A stretch of DNA of 64,000 nt, taken from Oleoguttula mirabilis (lineage: Eukaryota; Ascomycota; Dothideomycetes; Mycosphaerellales; Teratosphaeriaceae). Location: positions 62,001-126,000 of the forward strand of contig JAVFHQ010000044.1 of NCBI GenBank assembly GCA_035135055.1. Reading direction: 5' to 3'. Shown here one piece after another: positions 53,639 to 64,000 of this stretch (positions are counted from its first letter, which is position 1; the number at the start of each line of letters is the position of its first letter). The position numbers and the translations under genes are program-made. The notes beneath the pieces are model-generated. The model ran no database searches, was not told where the DNA came from, and worked only from the letters and a program-made list of their open reading frames with translations.

Positions 53639-55874
53639 TCAGACCCTGTACATCGTAGGGACATCGTAGGCTGCTTTGGCCAAAGTCGGTGCATCAGGCG
53701 TTTCCCACTCGACTTCAATCTCTTCATGGCCTCTGCTCCTGCAACCCTGCTGGCCCCAGATCTCAAACTGCAAGCCTGTGCCTATGCGGAGCTTCACGTC
53801 AAATTCTGCCAGGTTGTACTCTTTGCGAAGATGGTACCACTTGTTGTTCTTGCGCCTCATGTCGCTAGTGTCAAGGACCGTCTCGACCGTGCAGACCTGC
53901 TTGACACCGTCGTGCTTCGTGCTTCTGGGCAGCTGGCCAGGCGGCATTGTCGACATGACGATTTTAGTGCGCCAAGGATCTCGCTCGCGGCCGAGAGGAA
54001 TCTTGTAACGGAAGCGTTGGTTGATCCCTTCCTTTACGTCGACTACTTGTCCCTACACTATACGTCAATAAAAGAGCAGTACCAGACATCTAAGGTGGGC
54101 TTACTTGTTTGATGAACCAGGAGACTTGCTTTTCGGCGTAACGCTTCTTGTCGAACGGATCCTGCTCGATGTCTTCACCTTGATGCTTAGTCTGATCGTA
54201 GGTCTCTCGACAAAGCACGCCGTAGCTCACTGGGCATCGCCGGCTGGACAACACTTCGGGGCCGCCTTTGAGGGCTTGAGTGCGCGCTAGGACGAGGCCA
54301 TGGACCACAGCTAACTGTCTGATCACAAATCAGTACTGCTTTACACGGAACTGATTTCCGGGATACTCACGGCTCGCTTGCGAGGAGAACGTGGATATCC
54401 TGTGCGTTCACAAAGCCACGGCCAGCTCCCTTTTCGTATCGATCTCTGATCCTCTTCTGGACGTATGGTGAGCTTCCCAAGCCGCCGGACAGTACGAGGT
54501 ACGACACAGTCTCTCCGGCGTGGCGCTGCTGAACGATCCTTAGCTGTTCGTCGATGAGGTCGCATATTCTACCGATTTGCTCGTCGAAGATGCTCTGCAA
54601 TTCGTCACTCCGACACGGTTAGCCTTCGCCTAGTGGTACAGCGCAGCTCTCAGCTTACCTCATCAGGATGACGTTCGAGTTCTCTATGCCTGCGTGTGGA
54701 AAGTCCTGGCCCGGCGCGAAGTCAGGGATTGGCAGCGGTAGCTTCGGCACGTTCGTAGCACCACTGCCAAATGAGCACTTGTACGACATGAATCGGTCCT
54801 GGATCATCCTCCTGGCAATAGAGTCAAGGTCACCACGTATATCCACCTGGATCAGCTTTAGCCGCTCGAGGATTAGCTTCTCCACTTTGTGGTCTATCAG
54901 AGTCGACCCAATGGCTTCGCCCTCATTGCACTGCAGAGGCTCCAGCTCTGTTCTACCTCTAGCGGACGAGGTAACCTTTAGCACATTCAGATCTGTGGTG
55001 CCACCACCTGCATCGCAGACCAAGAAGACATCGCCTTTCTGCATCTGCTGCTTCGAGGCGTACACCGCGGCTGCCTCGGCTTCGGTCAAGGATATCACGA
55101 CTCGCTGAGTCGCTTGCTTGCCGTACCCAGCACCTCTAATCATTCGCTCGACGTCCGCGATCATGCCTGGATCTTTCCATGTCGTCGGTACGGAAAACAC
55201 GAACTCGACGTTCTTCGATGCGAAGCGTGGGATGCGGTCCTGGAAGTATCGCATAATGCCGTGATAGAGGCACGTCAAGTAGTCGCGATACCATTGCTGG
55301 ACCTCGTCATGCGGTGGTGCGCAACCCGACGTGTCAACGAAGCTTGGGTCCAGGAACAGCTTGAATACCTTGTTGACCTCGACGGTGTCATCGTCTTCAT
55401 CGCACTCGAATCCCCAGCTGTGCAATACCTGAGTATCTGCACCATATGAGACGGCTGTGTCGACTTTGTTGCGGGTTTCGTACGACGCTTTGCCGGGCCA
55501 ATTCCTAAAACATCAGGTCAGAACCAATCTCATGTCTCACATATGGGTTATGCCCTCCGCTTTACTCACATGATCGTCTTTGGGTCGGTCCATTCCGGAG
55601 CTGCTGACCATGCCACCCCTTTGGGACACTGTCAGTACGGCGAGCGGTCGACTGGTTGACTCTAAGTAGTAGACATACCCGTGCATGTCATGCCAAAGTC
55701 TATTCCCACGACAATATCTGGCCTCCAGATGTCAGGTGCCATCGTAACGCTGCTTGAATAGTCGCGTTGGGCGAGCGATACGAGTGGTGCAAGTCGATCA
55801 AAACGCAGAATACCTGGGGTGCCGTCAGGTACCGGACTGGAAGGATGCAGAGGCTCATGAACAGACTTGGACAT
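53639..55874 (-). CDS. Hsp70-fold ATPase, HSPA12-like
   Basis: Six exons: 55874-55679, 55618-55570, 55504-54659, 54592-54371, 54318-54105 and 54052-53639; 646 residues. The nucleotide-binding domain is complete: phosphate-1 IVVGIDFGMTCTGVAWS (about 52-68), VFSVPTTWKDPGM, ISLTEAEAAAVYA, phosphate-2 VFLVCDAGGGTTDLNVL and the adenosine loop YLVLSGGLGSSPYVQKRI, ending with PQLAVVHGLVL. This order, with a large insert and no canonical C-terminal substrate-binding domain, is that of the atypical HSPA12 group, which is expanded in filamentous fungi; individual members have largely unknown roles. Two junctions use alternative AGs (GCAGAG at 54593; ATCAG at 54319) chosen because only they keep frame. 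MAPDIW (55742) is a possible later start. Confidence 0.82.
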
Positions 55875-56210
55875 ATTCGGCCCCGGAGCTTTATGCACTG
55901 TGGTAAGCGCCTGGGCTAGAAATTGTGTAGGTTTTGGACTGCCCGGGAGTACAGCCTTGTGGCTTCAATAGTCAGGTTCCGATGTCTCAGCCTGACGGCG
56001 TGCAAGGCAACCTGCATGCTGCAAGCGCTCTTCCACATCACAACGGTCACCTCGCCTAAACTTGCACTTCCATTTCTGGCGGACAGGATCACTTGCCACA
56101 AACTTGCGGCGCCGCCGCAGTCTCCTTTCCATGTCCCTCGCACCGACGTTCCTACCTGCATTCTCAAGCCGTTGGGCTTCGAAAGCGTTTGACTGCTACT
56201 CTATCATAAA
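55875..56210. promoter_or_regulatory. divergent HSPA12-like / membrane protein spacer
   Basis: 336 bp between divergent starts; a CTATCATAAAATGAC context surrounds the downstream ATG. No other motif recognised. Confidence 0.4.
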
Positions 56211-57703
56211 ATGACAGACCAGCCGGACAAGGCCCTCGAAACTTCCTCTACAGACACCAAGTCCATCATTGACACCGCGTCGTCTTCCACGACCAAGTCG
56301 GGAGCTGGAGGTGCCGCTCTTGGTGCAGGGAGCACGAGTCCAAGTGACACGTCAACCAAAAATTCAACTGCATCGCCAGCTGCAACCACGATCATCTCTT
56401 CGGGCAGTAGCACGGCTACCCCCACTCCTGCTACGGTGGAGTCTGCTACGACTGCTAACGCTGCGACTACACCATCCACGTCTACGCCGTCAAACACGGT
56501 GATCACAGTCAACCCAAGCTCAATTTCATCCCCAGCATTTGCGACATTCATTACCAACATTCCCACCGGACCAGTGGTCTCTACGAGCGCGATCAGTAGC
56601 ACTTCCTCTGCGGATATGGCTAGCAATTCTACCTCTAGTCATGGTACTGGGCAGTCGAAATCAGCCTCGCACCCAGTGTCCGTTGGGGCGCTTGCAGGTG
56701 GCATCATTGGCGCCGCGATTGCGGCTGCGCTCATAGCAGCAGCCATTACCTTCTACTACGTGAGCAAGACGGCTGCGAAAGACCGTCGACAGCGGAGGAG
56801 CCACCGGTCCCGTAAGAGCTCTAGTTACGCCGGTCTGGCCTCTGCTCAGGGTCCCAATGAGAAATCCTTAGCGGCGTCAGATGAGCATGCTTGGGAGCAG
56901 TATCTGCCTCAGAGTCTCGACGATCGCACAGTGCAAGGTTCGGTCAAGACGTTGTTCGACCAAGTGCAGCTCCACGTCGAGAACTTCTATGCCAATGCAG
57001 ACGTCAAGCTCACTCCGGATGTTGCAAATAACCTGTCAAAGCTGCAGACACCGCATCTCCCGGACCATGTCGCCTCAGTCATTGCATCTTCGAAAACCGC
57101 GTTGCCTATCATCAAGCACTGCCTTGCCTATCTGGTCACGCAGAGCATCAGCATTGGCACTGGTTCCCCGCATACCCTATTGCCACCAGCGTATGTTGTC
57201 GTCGCGACTAGCCCAAAGATACCCACCAAGGGCGACGATGTCAACGCTGTCGGTAAGCTTATGCTCGAAACACAGATTGCCAGCCGTTTGCTAACAATGC
57301 CGCAGCGCAGCGGCAAGCCTTCAGCAAATGGAGAGAGCTCACCGCATACCTCAAGCCAGATCCTTTTGCCGGTCCAGAAAGCAGCGCGACGCGGGACAGA
57401 GCAATCTCGTCGATGGTGGAGACCTTTGCTGATGCTTTCTTCCTGTGGGACGCTCAACCCCAGAACGAGGCGCCTGCCAGACAGCACCTCGTGGAGTTAC
57501 TCAAGAACGCTGCCAACGTCGCTACGATGCTGTTTGCGCAGGCTTCGACCTTCGAGTCGCGTTGGCAACAGCCAGTTCTTCAAGACGATAGCAGAAATCG
57601 CACGCTGATCGTGGTCCCGGCATTCGTGAAGATTGCGGATGAACATGGCCACAAGCTGGAGCGCTCACAAAGCTTGATACAGGCTGTCGTGGAGCGCATA
57701 TAG
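56211..57703 (+). CDS. S/T-rich one-pass membrane protein with cytosolic domain
   Basis: Exons 56211-57252 and 57306-57703 (53-bp intron, GTAAGC..CGCAG); 479 residues. Residues 1-160 are extremely Ser/Thr-rich, suggesting O-mannosylation, though I see no clear signal peptide. One hydrophobic segment SVGALAGGIIGAAIAAALIA (about 165-190) is followed by a basic stop-transfer (DRRQRRSHRSRK). The remaining 270 residues look folded and helical (WEQYLPQSLDDRTVQGSVK, TLFDQVQLHVENFY, FSKWRELTAYLKPDPF, FADAFFLWD) and recall an uncharacterised domain common in ascomycete membrane proteins. Architecture is like a mechanosensor stalk with a cytosolic partner domain; function unknown. Confidence 0.75.
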
Positions 57704-58034
57704 TGCTGCTTCATCGCGCGCAGGATCTGCAACAGAAGTTGAGTCCGGGTCGTGGTGTCTCTGAGTAGATGTGCGGTGTGCTTGCGTTTTAGAAATGGAC
57801 CTGTAACGAGAAGGCATAGTGTAGGTCTTGCGAAACCGTTGCAAGACATTAGCGTCATACACCAATCGATCGCCTGGGCTCTTGCTGAGAGATAAGAAGC
57901 TGGTTGTGACCTTTGGGTCCGAGTCTGATGTCATTGTCCTCAAGCACTATAAAATCATGTCGTTACTTCGCTACTAGCCAACACTACACTGCAGTGTCAA
58001 GACCGGGAAGACAGAATACAGGCTTCACATATGA
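57704..58034. other. convergent 3' spacer
   Basis: 331 bp, nothing supported. Confidence 0.3.
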
Positions 58035-58907
58035 TCAGCCTCTCTGCGCCTGGTACTCCAACCACGAACGATTCCTCGCTCTGCCGGTAAGCCGCTGCGG
58101 TTTCTCCTCCGGCGGTGTGATTATGATGGGCGACTCCGGGCAAGATCGTATGCTGCCAGCATCGTCGAACGGTGGATGAAGTAACATATTGTCTGACACT
58201 GCAGTCACGTTCTCGCCATCCCACATTGATGCTGAATCGTCCGGGAGCTCTGCGATGCTAGCTGAAGATGGCTGCAAGTTCGCGCGGCACGGTTTGTATG
58301 ATTCGTTCAGCGTCACCGCGCTCGCACGTCTCCGAAGGTTCTTCTGCCGTGATGCATATAGCCACTCGCTTTCGTTGTAGGTAGGAGGCGGCTTCAGATC
58401 GTGCAGGCTTGGCTTCTTCCAGCTGGGACCGTCTGAGTGGCCGGTCTTGTTGCAGAGTACGCCGAGCGCCATATTGAGATTCCCACCTGCAATCCCGAGC
58501 TTCGCGAGGTTGACTGGCAGGTGTGCCTGGTCTCGAAAGACGAACTGAATGCGTGTGCTGAGCCTGACGCGACCACCAGACACTATCATGTCTGCTCTGG
58601 CAGGCTCGATCAAACTCGCGACTGTGCTAACGGCTTTCTCGGTACTAGCGAAGATTTTGTCTACCAAATCCTTCTCGTCGCTACTGAGAAGGCCGGATTT
58701 CTGTCTCCGTAATTTCTTCCCGTGTGCGAGTTGGTTGTTGATTTGATCAGTCGTCTCTAGCAAGTCTTTGGCTTCTTGGTCGACCGCGACGATCTCGTAC
58801 ACCTTCTCGGTTATCTTGAGGGTCAAGCTGAAGGCATTCGAGATGGCTCCAAGGGCAGAGCTGACCTCAGCCATGTTGCTGTTGCTCCCACCTCCTAGTA
58901 AGTTCAT
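58035..58907 (-). CDS. hypothetical fungal helical-domain protein
   Basis: Single exon, 290 residues from the first ATG (an alternative Met lies at residue 12, MAEVSSALG). The N-terminal 150 residues are helical and amphipathic (SSALGAISNAFSLTLKITEK, DQEAKDLLETTDQINNQL, KDLVDKIFASTEKAVSTVASL), recalling the helical N-terminal domains found on fungal STAND/ankyrin proteins, but no NTPase or repeat region follows. The C-terminal half is low-complexity with Arg/Ser and Pro-rich patches (PPPTYNESEW, ITPPEEKPQRL). Not recognised as a named family. Could be a stand-alone regulator related to such N-terminal modules; this is inference. Confidence 0.6.
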   Translation of the reverse strand: MNLLGGGSNSNMAEVSSALGAISNAFSLTLKITEKVYEIVAVDQEAKDLLETTDQINNQLAHGKKLRRQKSGLLSSDEKDLVDKIFASTEKAVSTVASLIEPARADMIVSGGRVRLSTRIQFVFRDQAHLPVNLAKLGIAGGNLNMALGVLCNKTGHSDGPSWKKPSLHDLKPPPTYNESEWLYASRQKNLRRRASAVTLNESYKPCRANLQPSSASIAELPDDSASMWDGENVTAVSDNMLLHPPFDDAGSIRSCPESPIIITPPEEKPQRLTGRARNRSWLEYQAQRG

Positions 58908-60647
58908 CCTCCGATGCGGCCGTTGATCTGGGCTATCGGTACCGACTTGCGAACTGGCTCCCTAGAACCTATTATGGCATATGGATCGAGACCTAGCCCT
59001 GTCCCATGGTCGCCATCATCGACAAGCCCTCGTTGAAGGCTCGCGAGTAAAGCTTGCCGCCCATTAGGGCACTGCAGCCTCAGCATATCACTCGGCAAAA
59101 CTTTCCACTTTGGATTGCAGTTGAGCCTGCATGCCAAGCGGCAGCAAACCGTGTCCCGGACGTGCATGCTGTCCTCGTAGCGGGCGTAGGGTCCGTGAAA
59201 CATGCGTTATTGCTTCCGAAGAGAAGCCAATCCCATGGGGTCTCAGGGGTTGCGGGGTGGTTGGGTGAAGCTGTGAGGCTGTGAGGCAGCCTTGAGCACT
59301 GAAGTTTGATCAGCTTGGAAAGAAGCTTTCACGTCCCGATAAGGCATCATGCACGGACGGGGACGGGCGGGGACGGGCGAGGAAGCTAGCCCCTGCAGTC
59401 AACCGCACACCACACCACCTCCACCATCACAATCAATCAATCTCCCGACTCCACGCCTCAAGTAAGTCAAGTCTTGCGGACACCGGACCGCATGACAACG
59501 TTAGCAATGCTGCCTGCCCCTTCCAAGGAGACCCTCTCGGTCGCCATTTCAGAAGGAGTGGTTTCGAGGGAGTCCTTTCAAGCGGCACCAACACTCTCCC
59601 GCGTCAGCGGTGGCAACGCACAGACTGACTTAGGCCATAATGGCACAAAGTAACATCATGTGCTGGTCTACCGCCTACCGCAGCCTTGTCCACACGCATA
59701 AGCCTAACCCGGGCCAGAATCGCTTGATGATACACCTCGTACATTTGGCATTATACCGCTAACCGCAGCCTGAAACACACTGCCTGATGTGGCCGCACCC
59801 AGAGGCTAGATCATAGGACCGCGATTTTCAGCCCCAACGTATGGGCCGCAGATGGACATCCCAGTCGCACCGTCAACTTGCACGGCCTGATTGCATGGTT
59901 GTCTTCCACCCATAGCCATTACATTGCTCGCACCGACACTACCCAGCCATAGAACGGCGTTGTGGCTTCTGGAGCCATGAGCAGCGCAGCCGCCGATATT
60001 GGGTACACCTCTTAGTCGTTTACAGGCGTGGGAACACGATTCCGCTGTTCTTGCATGTGTTACAGCCTCATGAAAGTTGAGGTCCTCGGAACCGCGAACG
60101 CATATGTTCTTCCGATGATGCACGATCCAATACCTGTGCGTAGAAAAGATGAGAAGAGCATCGCTCGTGCATGTGTACAGCGCACAGAGCTATGTTTGCC
60201 CAGCAAAGACGCCAGGTCCCAGCCCGCAGACGGACTCCGGAGCGGTCCCGGGGGACGTGCGAGGACTTCGCAGGACGACGAGACGCCTTCGTGCGCCCAC
60301 TTTCCCAAAACACATGCAGCTATCTTGGTCAACTGCCTTTTACTGTTGTACCACACGGTCCGCTCACGAGGCTATGCAGTGTGATTATGCGCAATACGGC
60401 AGTGACTCCACATGGAGAAGACATAACAAGCGAAGTGGCTATGACCTGAGGCAGCGAGTCCCGACGCTCGGTCATCTCGATCCGGGATGCTCGAAGCCTG
60501 GGTCAGGCTTGATGGTCGAGAACATTGCGCTCTGCTGAGAGGCTGCTGGTGAAAGACTCTCATATCTGCTCCCGCTAAAACCCACATTGTGCATTGTTCA
60601 TCTGTTTCTCAATCCTCACATCCAACAATCTGTTCTTCCTCTCAGTC
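58908..60647. other. gene-poor interval with small GC-rich repeats
   Basis: 1.7 kb without a supported gene. A short imperfect repeat of GGGACGGGC lies at about 59355-59382, and a CACCACACCACCTCCACC run at about 59406-59425. The last part is the promoter of the next gene. Confidence 0.4.
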
Positions 60648-61886
60648 ATGGCTCGGCATCACGTCTTCGCAGCGTTGCTGCTCCCACTCTACAGAGTGTC
60701 AGCCTTTGTTCTGCAGCAACCCAAGCCAACGCCTACGACCGACAACTTCCTCGATGGCAACGGGTGGACTCCCAAACCAACACAGAGACCATCGTATCCA
60801 CGATTCGCTGGAATGCAGGAGCGCGATCTCTTCGGCCGACAAGACGGAGGCGCTCCCGTCTGTGGCTACGTGGATGGTGATATCGACGAACCATACAGTT
60901 GCTTCAGCGGAGGAGGCTGCGGCTACTATGACGACCCTTACTATTTCGTCTGCTGTGAAACCGACTCTTCGGGAGATTTTGTCTCTTCGGATGGCAGCTG
61001 TGCATCCGCAACAGCATGTGTTGGATACGACTACAACTACCTCTCGGCTGATGTTACTTACGCTGTGACCCAGTCAGACAATGTACTATGGTAGACCACA
61101 CCTCCACAATGACGACTTTTCGGCGGCATTGTGTGCTAATAGTTTTTCAGCCCGTCCAACGCTCCCTATTGTGGCACAGTCTATATGTACGGCGAGGCCG
61201 GTGACAACACCAGCGAGGATCCCAATACTTACTCGTACGTCAAAGCGATGGGCAGGAGCATTGGGCACTGGACACACGCTGACCCTTCCACTCTTCTGTT
61301 TAGGTACTTCTCCTGCGGCGCAACCTCAAGCATCATCTACATGTATGGTGAGCCGATCGTATATACTGACGATTCGTCGTCGTCATCGGCGCCGGCCACA
61401 TACTCGGTACCATCAACAACAGAGGTCACGTCGGTGGACACCGTCACGTACACACCACCAACCTCATCTGCCACGGTCACCGAAACCATCACTGCGTCGG
61501 AAAGTGGTGGCAGCAGTAGCGTCTACACCAGCACCGTCAACCTCGAACCTTCACAAACAACGGCTGCGTCCTTGGTGTCCGCCGTGAGCGCAGTGTCATT
61601 TACAACAGCAGTCAACCCCGCACCTCCATCATCGTTCGCCATGTCGTCTGCTGCATCGTCACCAACGTCATCAGCTTATTCCTCGACCGGCTCGACTTCG
61701 CCAACACCAACCCCGTCTCCAAAGTCTTCGAGCATTGGCGCCATCGCCGGAGGCGTAGTTGGCGGTGTCGCAGTCATCAGTCTTATTGCGGCCAGTATCT
61801 GGTTCCTAGCCCGGCGAAAGCAGAAGACACGTGAGGCCGCGTTACCTGAGATTAGTTCGTACGGCAGCACGCCAAAGCTGAATTGA
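60648..61886 (+). CDS. secreted-entry S/T-rich one-pass membrane protein
   Basis: Three exons: 60648-61090, 61151-61234 and 61304-61886; 369 residues. It starts with a signal-peptide-like MARHHVFAALLLPLYRVSAF. A cysteine-rich ectodomain follows (APVCGYVDGD, FVCCETDSSG, GSCASATACVGYD, CPSNAPYCGTVYMYG, YFSCGAT), with about ten cysteines that could form disulfides, then a Ser/Thr-rich stalk, one hydrophobic segment IAGGVVGGVAVISLIAASIWFL (about 315-338) and a short basic cytosolic tail (ARRKQKTREA). This cys-rich head, stalk and single helix is a layout frequent in Dothideomycete surface proteins. Function unknown. The second intron (61235-61303, 69 bp) is stop-free and in frame, so retention would insert 23 residues. 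Confidence 0.78.
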
Positions 61887-63448
61887 TATTACGACGGAGC
61901 ACGATGCTGAAGCGAATGGCGTGGGTATTGTAGTGTTGCGGGACGATGCGGCATACCACTCGCTGCGCGCGAAGCAGAGTCGGGCGTTTTTGAGTCATCT
62001 ATGGTTTTATACAACCAGAGATAGTCTCTCTTCCCAAACTTGTCTATGTCACAACACACGCTGCTATGCTGTCGGTTTGGTTCATTTCATTAGCCTAGAT
62101 AGATAGACCTCCAGCTACTGCACCAAATGTGCCATCTCAGCTCCGGCAGGTCCAGTAGTCGGGTGCGGCCAACTTGAACTTTCTGCACGATGGCCTTGCC
62201 GCCTTGGTCTTCCCTTGCAGCGGCCAGCGTAGAGCTACAGCGGACGGCGGACGGCGGGGATGGCAGAGGTGAGTCGACGCGGAGCTTTGTAGCGAGAGCA
62301 TTCGAGCTACAGTGGTCTCCTAGTGGCACTGTAGCCTGACTATCTGCGAATCCACGGTGCCTTCGTGCAGGTGACGAACACCGGTTACATAGAAACAGCA
62401 AATTCCCCTGCAATGCTGAGCAACTCTGCGGGTCTGAGTAGCTGACCGTGGCCATCCTCGGCAAGACCTCTGCATTCCGCTCGTACTACAGCGGCTTTTC
62501 AGATCATGAACGTCTCTCGTAATCGAGAACACGACAAGTATGCTTAGACGAGCAAGAGGATCCGAGGAACCATCTGGGCCTCCCCCAGTCACGCAGTCGA
62601 TATCGGGACAGTGGACAGCAACTGCAGCAGTCGTTCGTCAGCCTCTTTGTTGCCGCTTCTCTTATCCTCTGCTGGGACTGTCTGCCTATCCGAACTTGGA
62701 GTGAGATGGTCAGTGATCGTCATCTGCGCACACTTAGTGGATAGTTGCCTGACCCCGTTCCCGGCCCTGTGTCAACGAGCTGCTATGCTTGTGCGTGCAA
62801 CCAGCAAAACCACAGAAGGCCCCTCCGAGAACACCGGAGTCTGTACATCTCATGTGTTTTGCAAACCGATAGTCACTGCGGCATCCAACAGGATTGGAAC
62901 TGGCGGAACTCGAATCTGCATCCCTGCCATGATGTACAGGCTGGATCTTACCGTTGGACCACATCCGCAGTTGGTGAGGCGCCAAGATGTATTGAATATA
63001 CGTAGGTGAGCATATCTTCAACAACCGAGGTAAAGCCGGAGGAACACTGGCACAGTCAGGCCACGCGAGTCGAGACCGTCTACTGCATGCTCGTGTGTTC
63101 CGTCTCGCAGGTATCGCGGTCATGCATGCTCACGTACCTACACTCAGAACAAAAGAAAATACAACGCCGGAAACTCGTGTTGGCATTCGCTGTCCGCAGG
63201 TTTGCCAGAGAATCTAGTATTTGAACGCGGCGCCGCAGGAAACGTTGGATCGTAGCACCGGGATATGGGCTCCAGAACCTTTGCAGATATGGGCTGTACA
63301 TTGTAAGAGTAGCTGCTCGCTTGCCTGCCACAGAACGCAACGCCGAGAACGCCAAACATTCTACTGATGCGGATATCCATCGCGCCGCACACTCGAAAAG
63401 CACGCTGTGATAGAAGTTGGAGGTCCTGCCAGCCGCCCGCTACTCGCT
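61887..63448. other. gene-poor interval containing a tRNA-like remnant
   Basis: 1.56 kb with no supported protein gene. A minus-strand tRNA-like segment lies at about 62895-62966. Confidence 0.4.
62895..62966 (-). other. tRNA-like remnant (A-box and B-box present)
   Basis: On the minus strand, TGGTCCAACGG fits the RNA polymerase III A-box, and about 35 nt on GATTCGAGTTC is two mismatches from the B-box GGTTCGANTCC. The T-arm GCAGA-TTCGAGT-TCCGC pairs at four of five positions. The anticodon stem does not form a clean 5-bp helix and the acceptor pairs only with a bulge. Most likely a decayed tRNA gene; anticodon not assignable. Confidence 0.45.
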
Positions 63449-64000
63449 TTAGCAGCAATTCTTGCCCAAGCCACCACCGGCGCTGCCCGCTCCTGCGCCC
63501 ACGTTGACGCCGCCGGGTTGTTGCCCTTGCTGCTGTGGTTGCTGCGTGTCCACAATCCGCTTCTTGATATCGCTCGCGAGACTGAAGAAGGCCTTCTCCA
63601 CGTTGATGTTGCCTTTCGCCGACACCTCCATGAACGGTATGCCGAGCTCGTCTGCCAACGCTTGGCCTTGCTCGGTGGACACTGCGCGCTTCTCCTCCCA
63701 ATCGCACTTGTTGCCTATCAGGATCTTGTTCACGCCTTCGGTCGCGTGTTGCTCGACGTTGGAGAACCACGTCCGGATGTCTGCGAAGCACTAGGTCAGT
63801 CCACACATATTGCGCTGCTCCTCCGATGAACATACTGTTGAAGCTCCGCTCATCCGTCACATCGTAGACCAGCAGTATGCCCATCGCGCCTCGATAATAA
63901 GCCGTCGTGATCGTCCTGAACCGCTCCTGCCCGGCTGTGTCCCATATCTGCAGCTTCACCCGCTTGCCGTCCAGCTCGATCGTCCGGATCTTGAAGTCTA
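63449..64000 (-). CDS. SEC4: Rab GTPase, Sec4/Rab8 type (5' part beyond window)
   Basis: Controls post-Golgi exocytic vesicle docking at the plasma membrane with the exocyst. Only the C-terminal two exons are inside: 64000-63836 (partial) and 63780-63449, with a 55-bp intron (63781-63835). Landmarks: DFKIRTIELDGKRVKLQIWD, the G3 box DTAGQE, FRTITTAYYRGAMG, YDVTDERSFNNIRTWF, the G4 box NKCD, the G5 SAK and a C-terminal Gln/Gly-rich tail ending GKNCC, a double-cysteine prenylation site. The P-loop and switch I lie outside the window. The combination IRTIELD, FNNIRTWF and QHATEGVNKILIGNK is closest in my memory to fungal Sec4/SrgA. Confidence 0.94.

Overview
The window is nuclear DNA of a filamentous ascomycete. 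Genes are separated by short spacers and interrupted by 46-75 bp GT-AG introns with CTGAC/CTAAC-like branch sites. Protein-level resemblances (expanded degenerate F-box-like families, LPAELRNRMYEL-type proteins, S/T-rich one-pass membrane proteins, Pth11-like receptors) suggest a Dothideomycete, probably Capnodiales/Mycosphaerellales. All assignments come from reading motifs; no database search was possible. Exon models were built by hand, and every complete model closes to a whole number of codons except the second MFS gene, which carries a one-base frameshift.

Layout. 0-1.2 kb: F-box-like pseudogene. 1.6-5.7 kb: NDC80 (-) and PEX14 (+), diverging from a 0.6 kb spacer with a 14-bp tandem repeat. 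6.7-10.6 kb: tandem pair of F-box-like paralogues. 10.7-14.9 kb: eIF3c (-) diverging from an LPAELRNRMYEL-type gene (+). 15-16.1 kb: 5'-truncated RBR ubiquitin ligase and an abnormal type-II tRNA gene. 17.5-20.9 kb: short-chain dehydrogenase (-) diverging from HMG-CoA synthase (+). 22.2-24.5 kb: a 772-aa one-pass membrane protein. 25.2-26 kb: TAD2 tRNA deaminase. 26.4-34.7 kb: an accessory-looking run of O-methyltransferase, Pth11-like receptor and two related MFS transporters. 36.7-38.7 kb: Sfl1/HSF-type transcription factor. 39.4-41.4 kb: TVP18 and a basic nuclear protein. 43.7-50 kb: AIM21 (+) converging on ARP8 (-), with a perfect hairpin between them. 50.5-53.1 kb: NTF2 (+), diverging from ARP8, then a multi-pass membrane protein (-). 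53.6-57.7 kb: HSPA12-like Hsp70 ATPase (-) diverging from an S/T-rich membrane protein (+). 58-64 kb: a hypothetical protein, another S/T-rich membrane protein, a tRNA-like remnant, and the 3' part of a Sec4/Rab8 GTPase that runs off the right edge.

Most genes are unlinked housekeeping functions: kinetochore, peroxisome import, translation initiation, sterol precursor synthesis, tRNA editing, Golgi/exocytic traffic, chromatin remodelling, nuclear transport and actin. The 26-35 kb block is the only one that reads as a functional neighbourhood (sensing, methylation, efflux), and it lacks a biosynthetic backbone enzyme. The most unusual structure is ARP8, whose conserved N-terminus can only be assembled through two consecutive 7-nt microexons and an apparent GC-AG intron.
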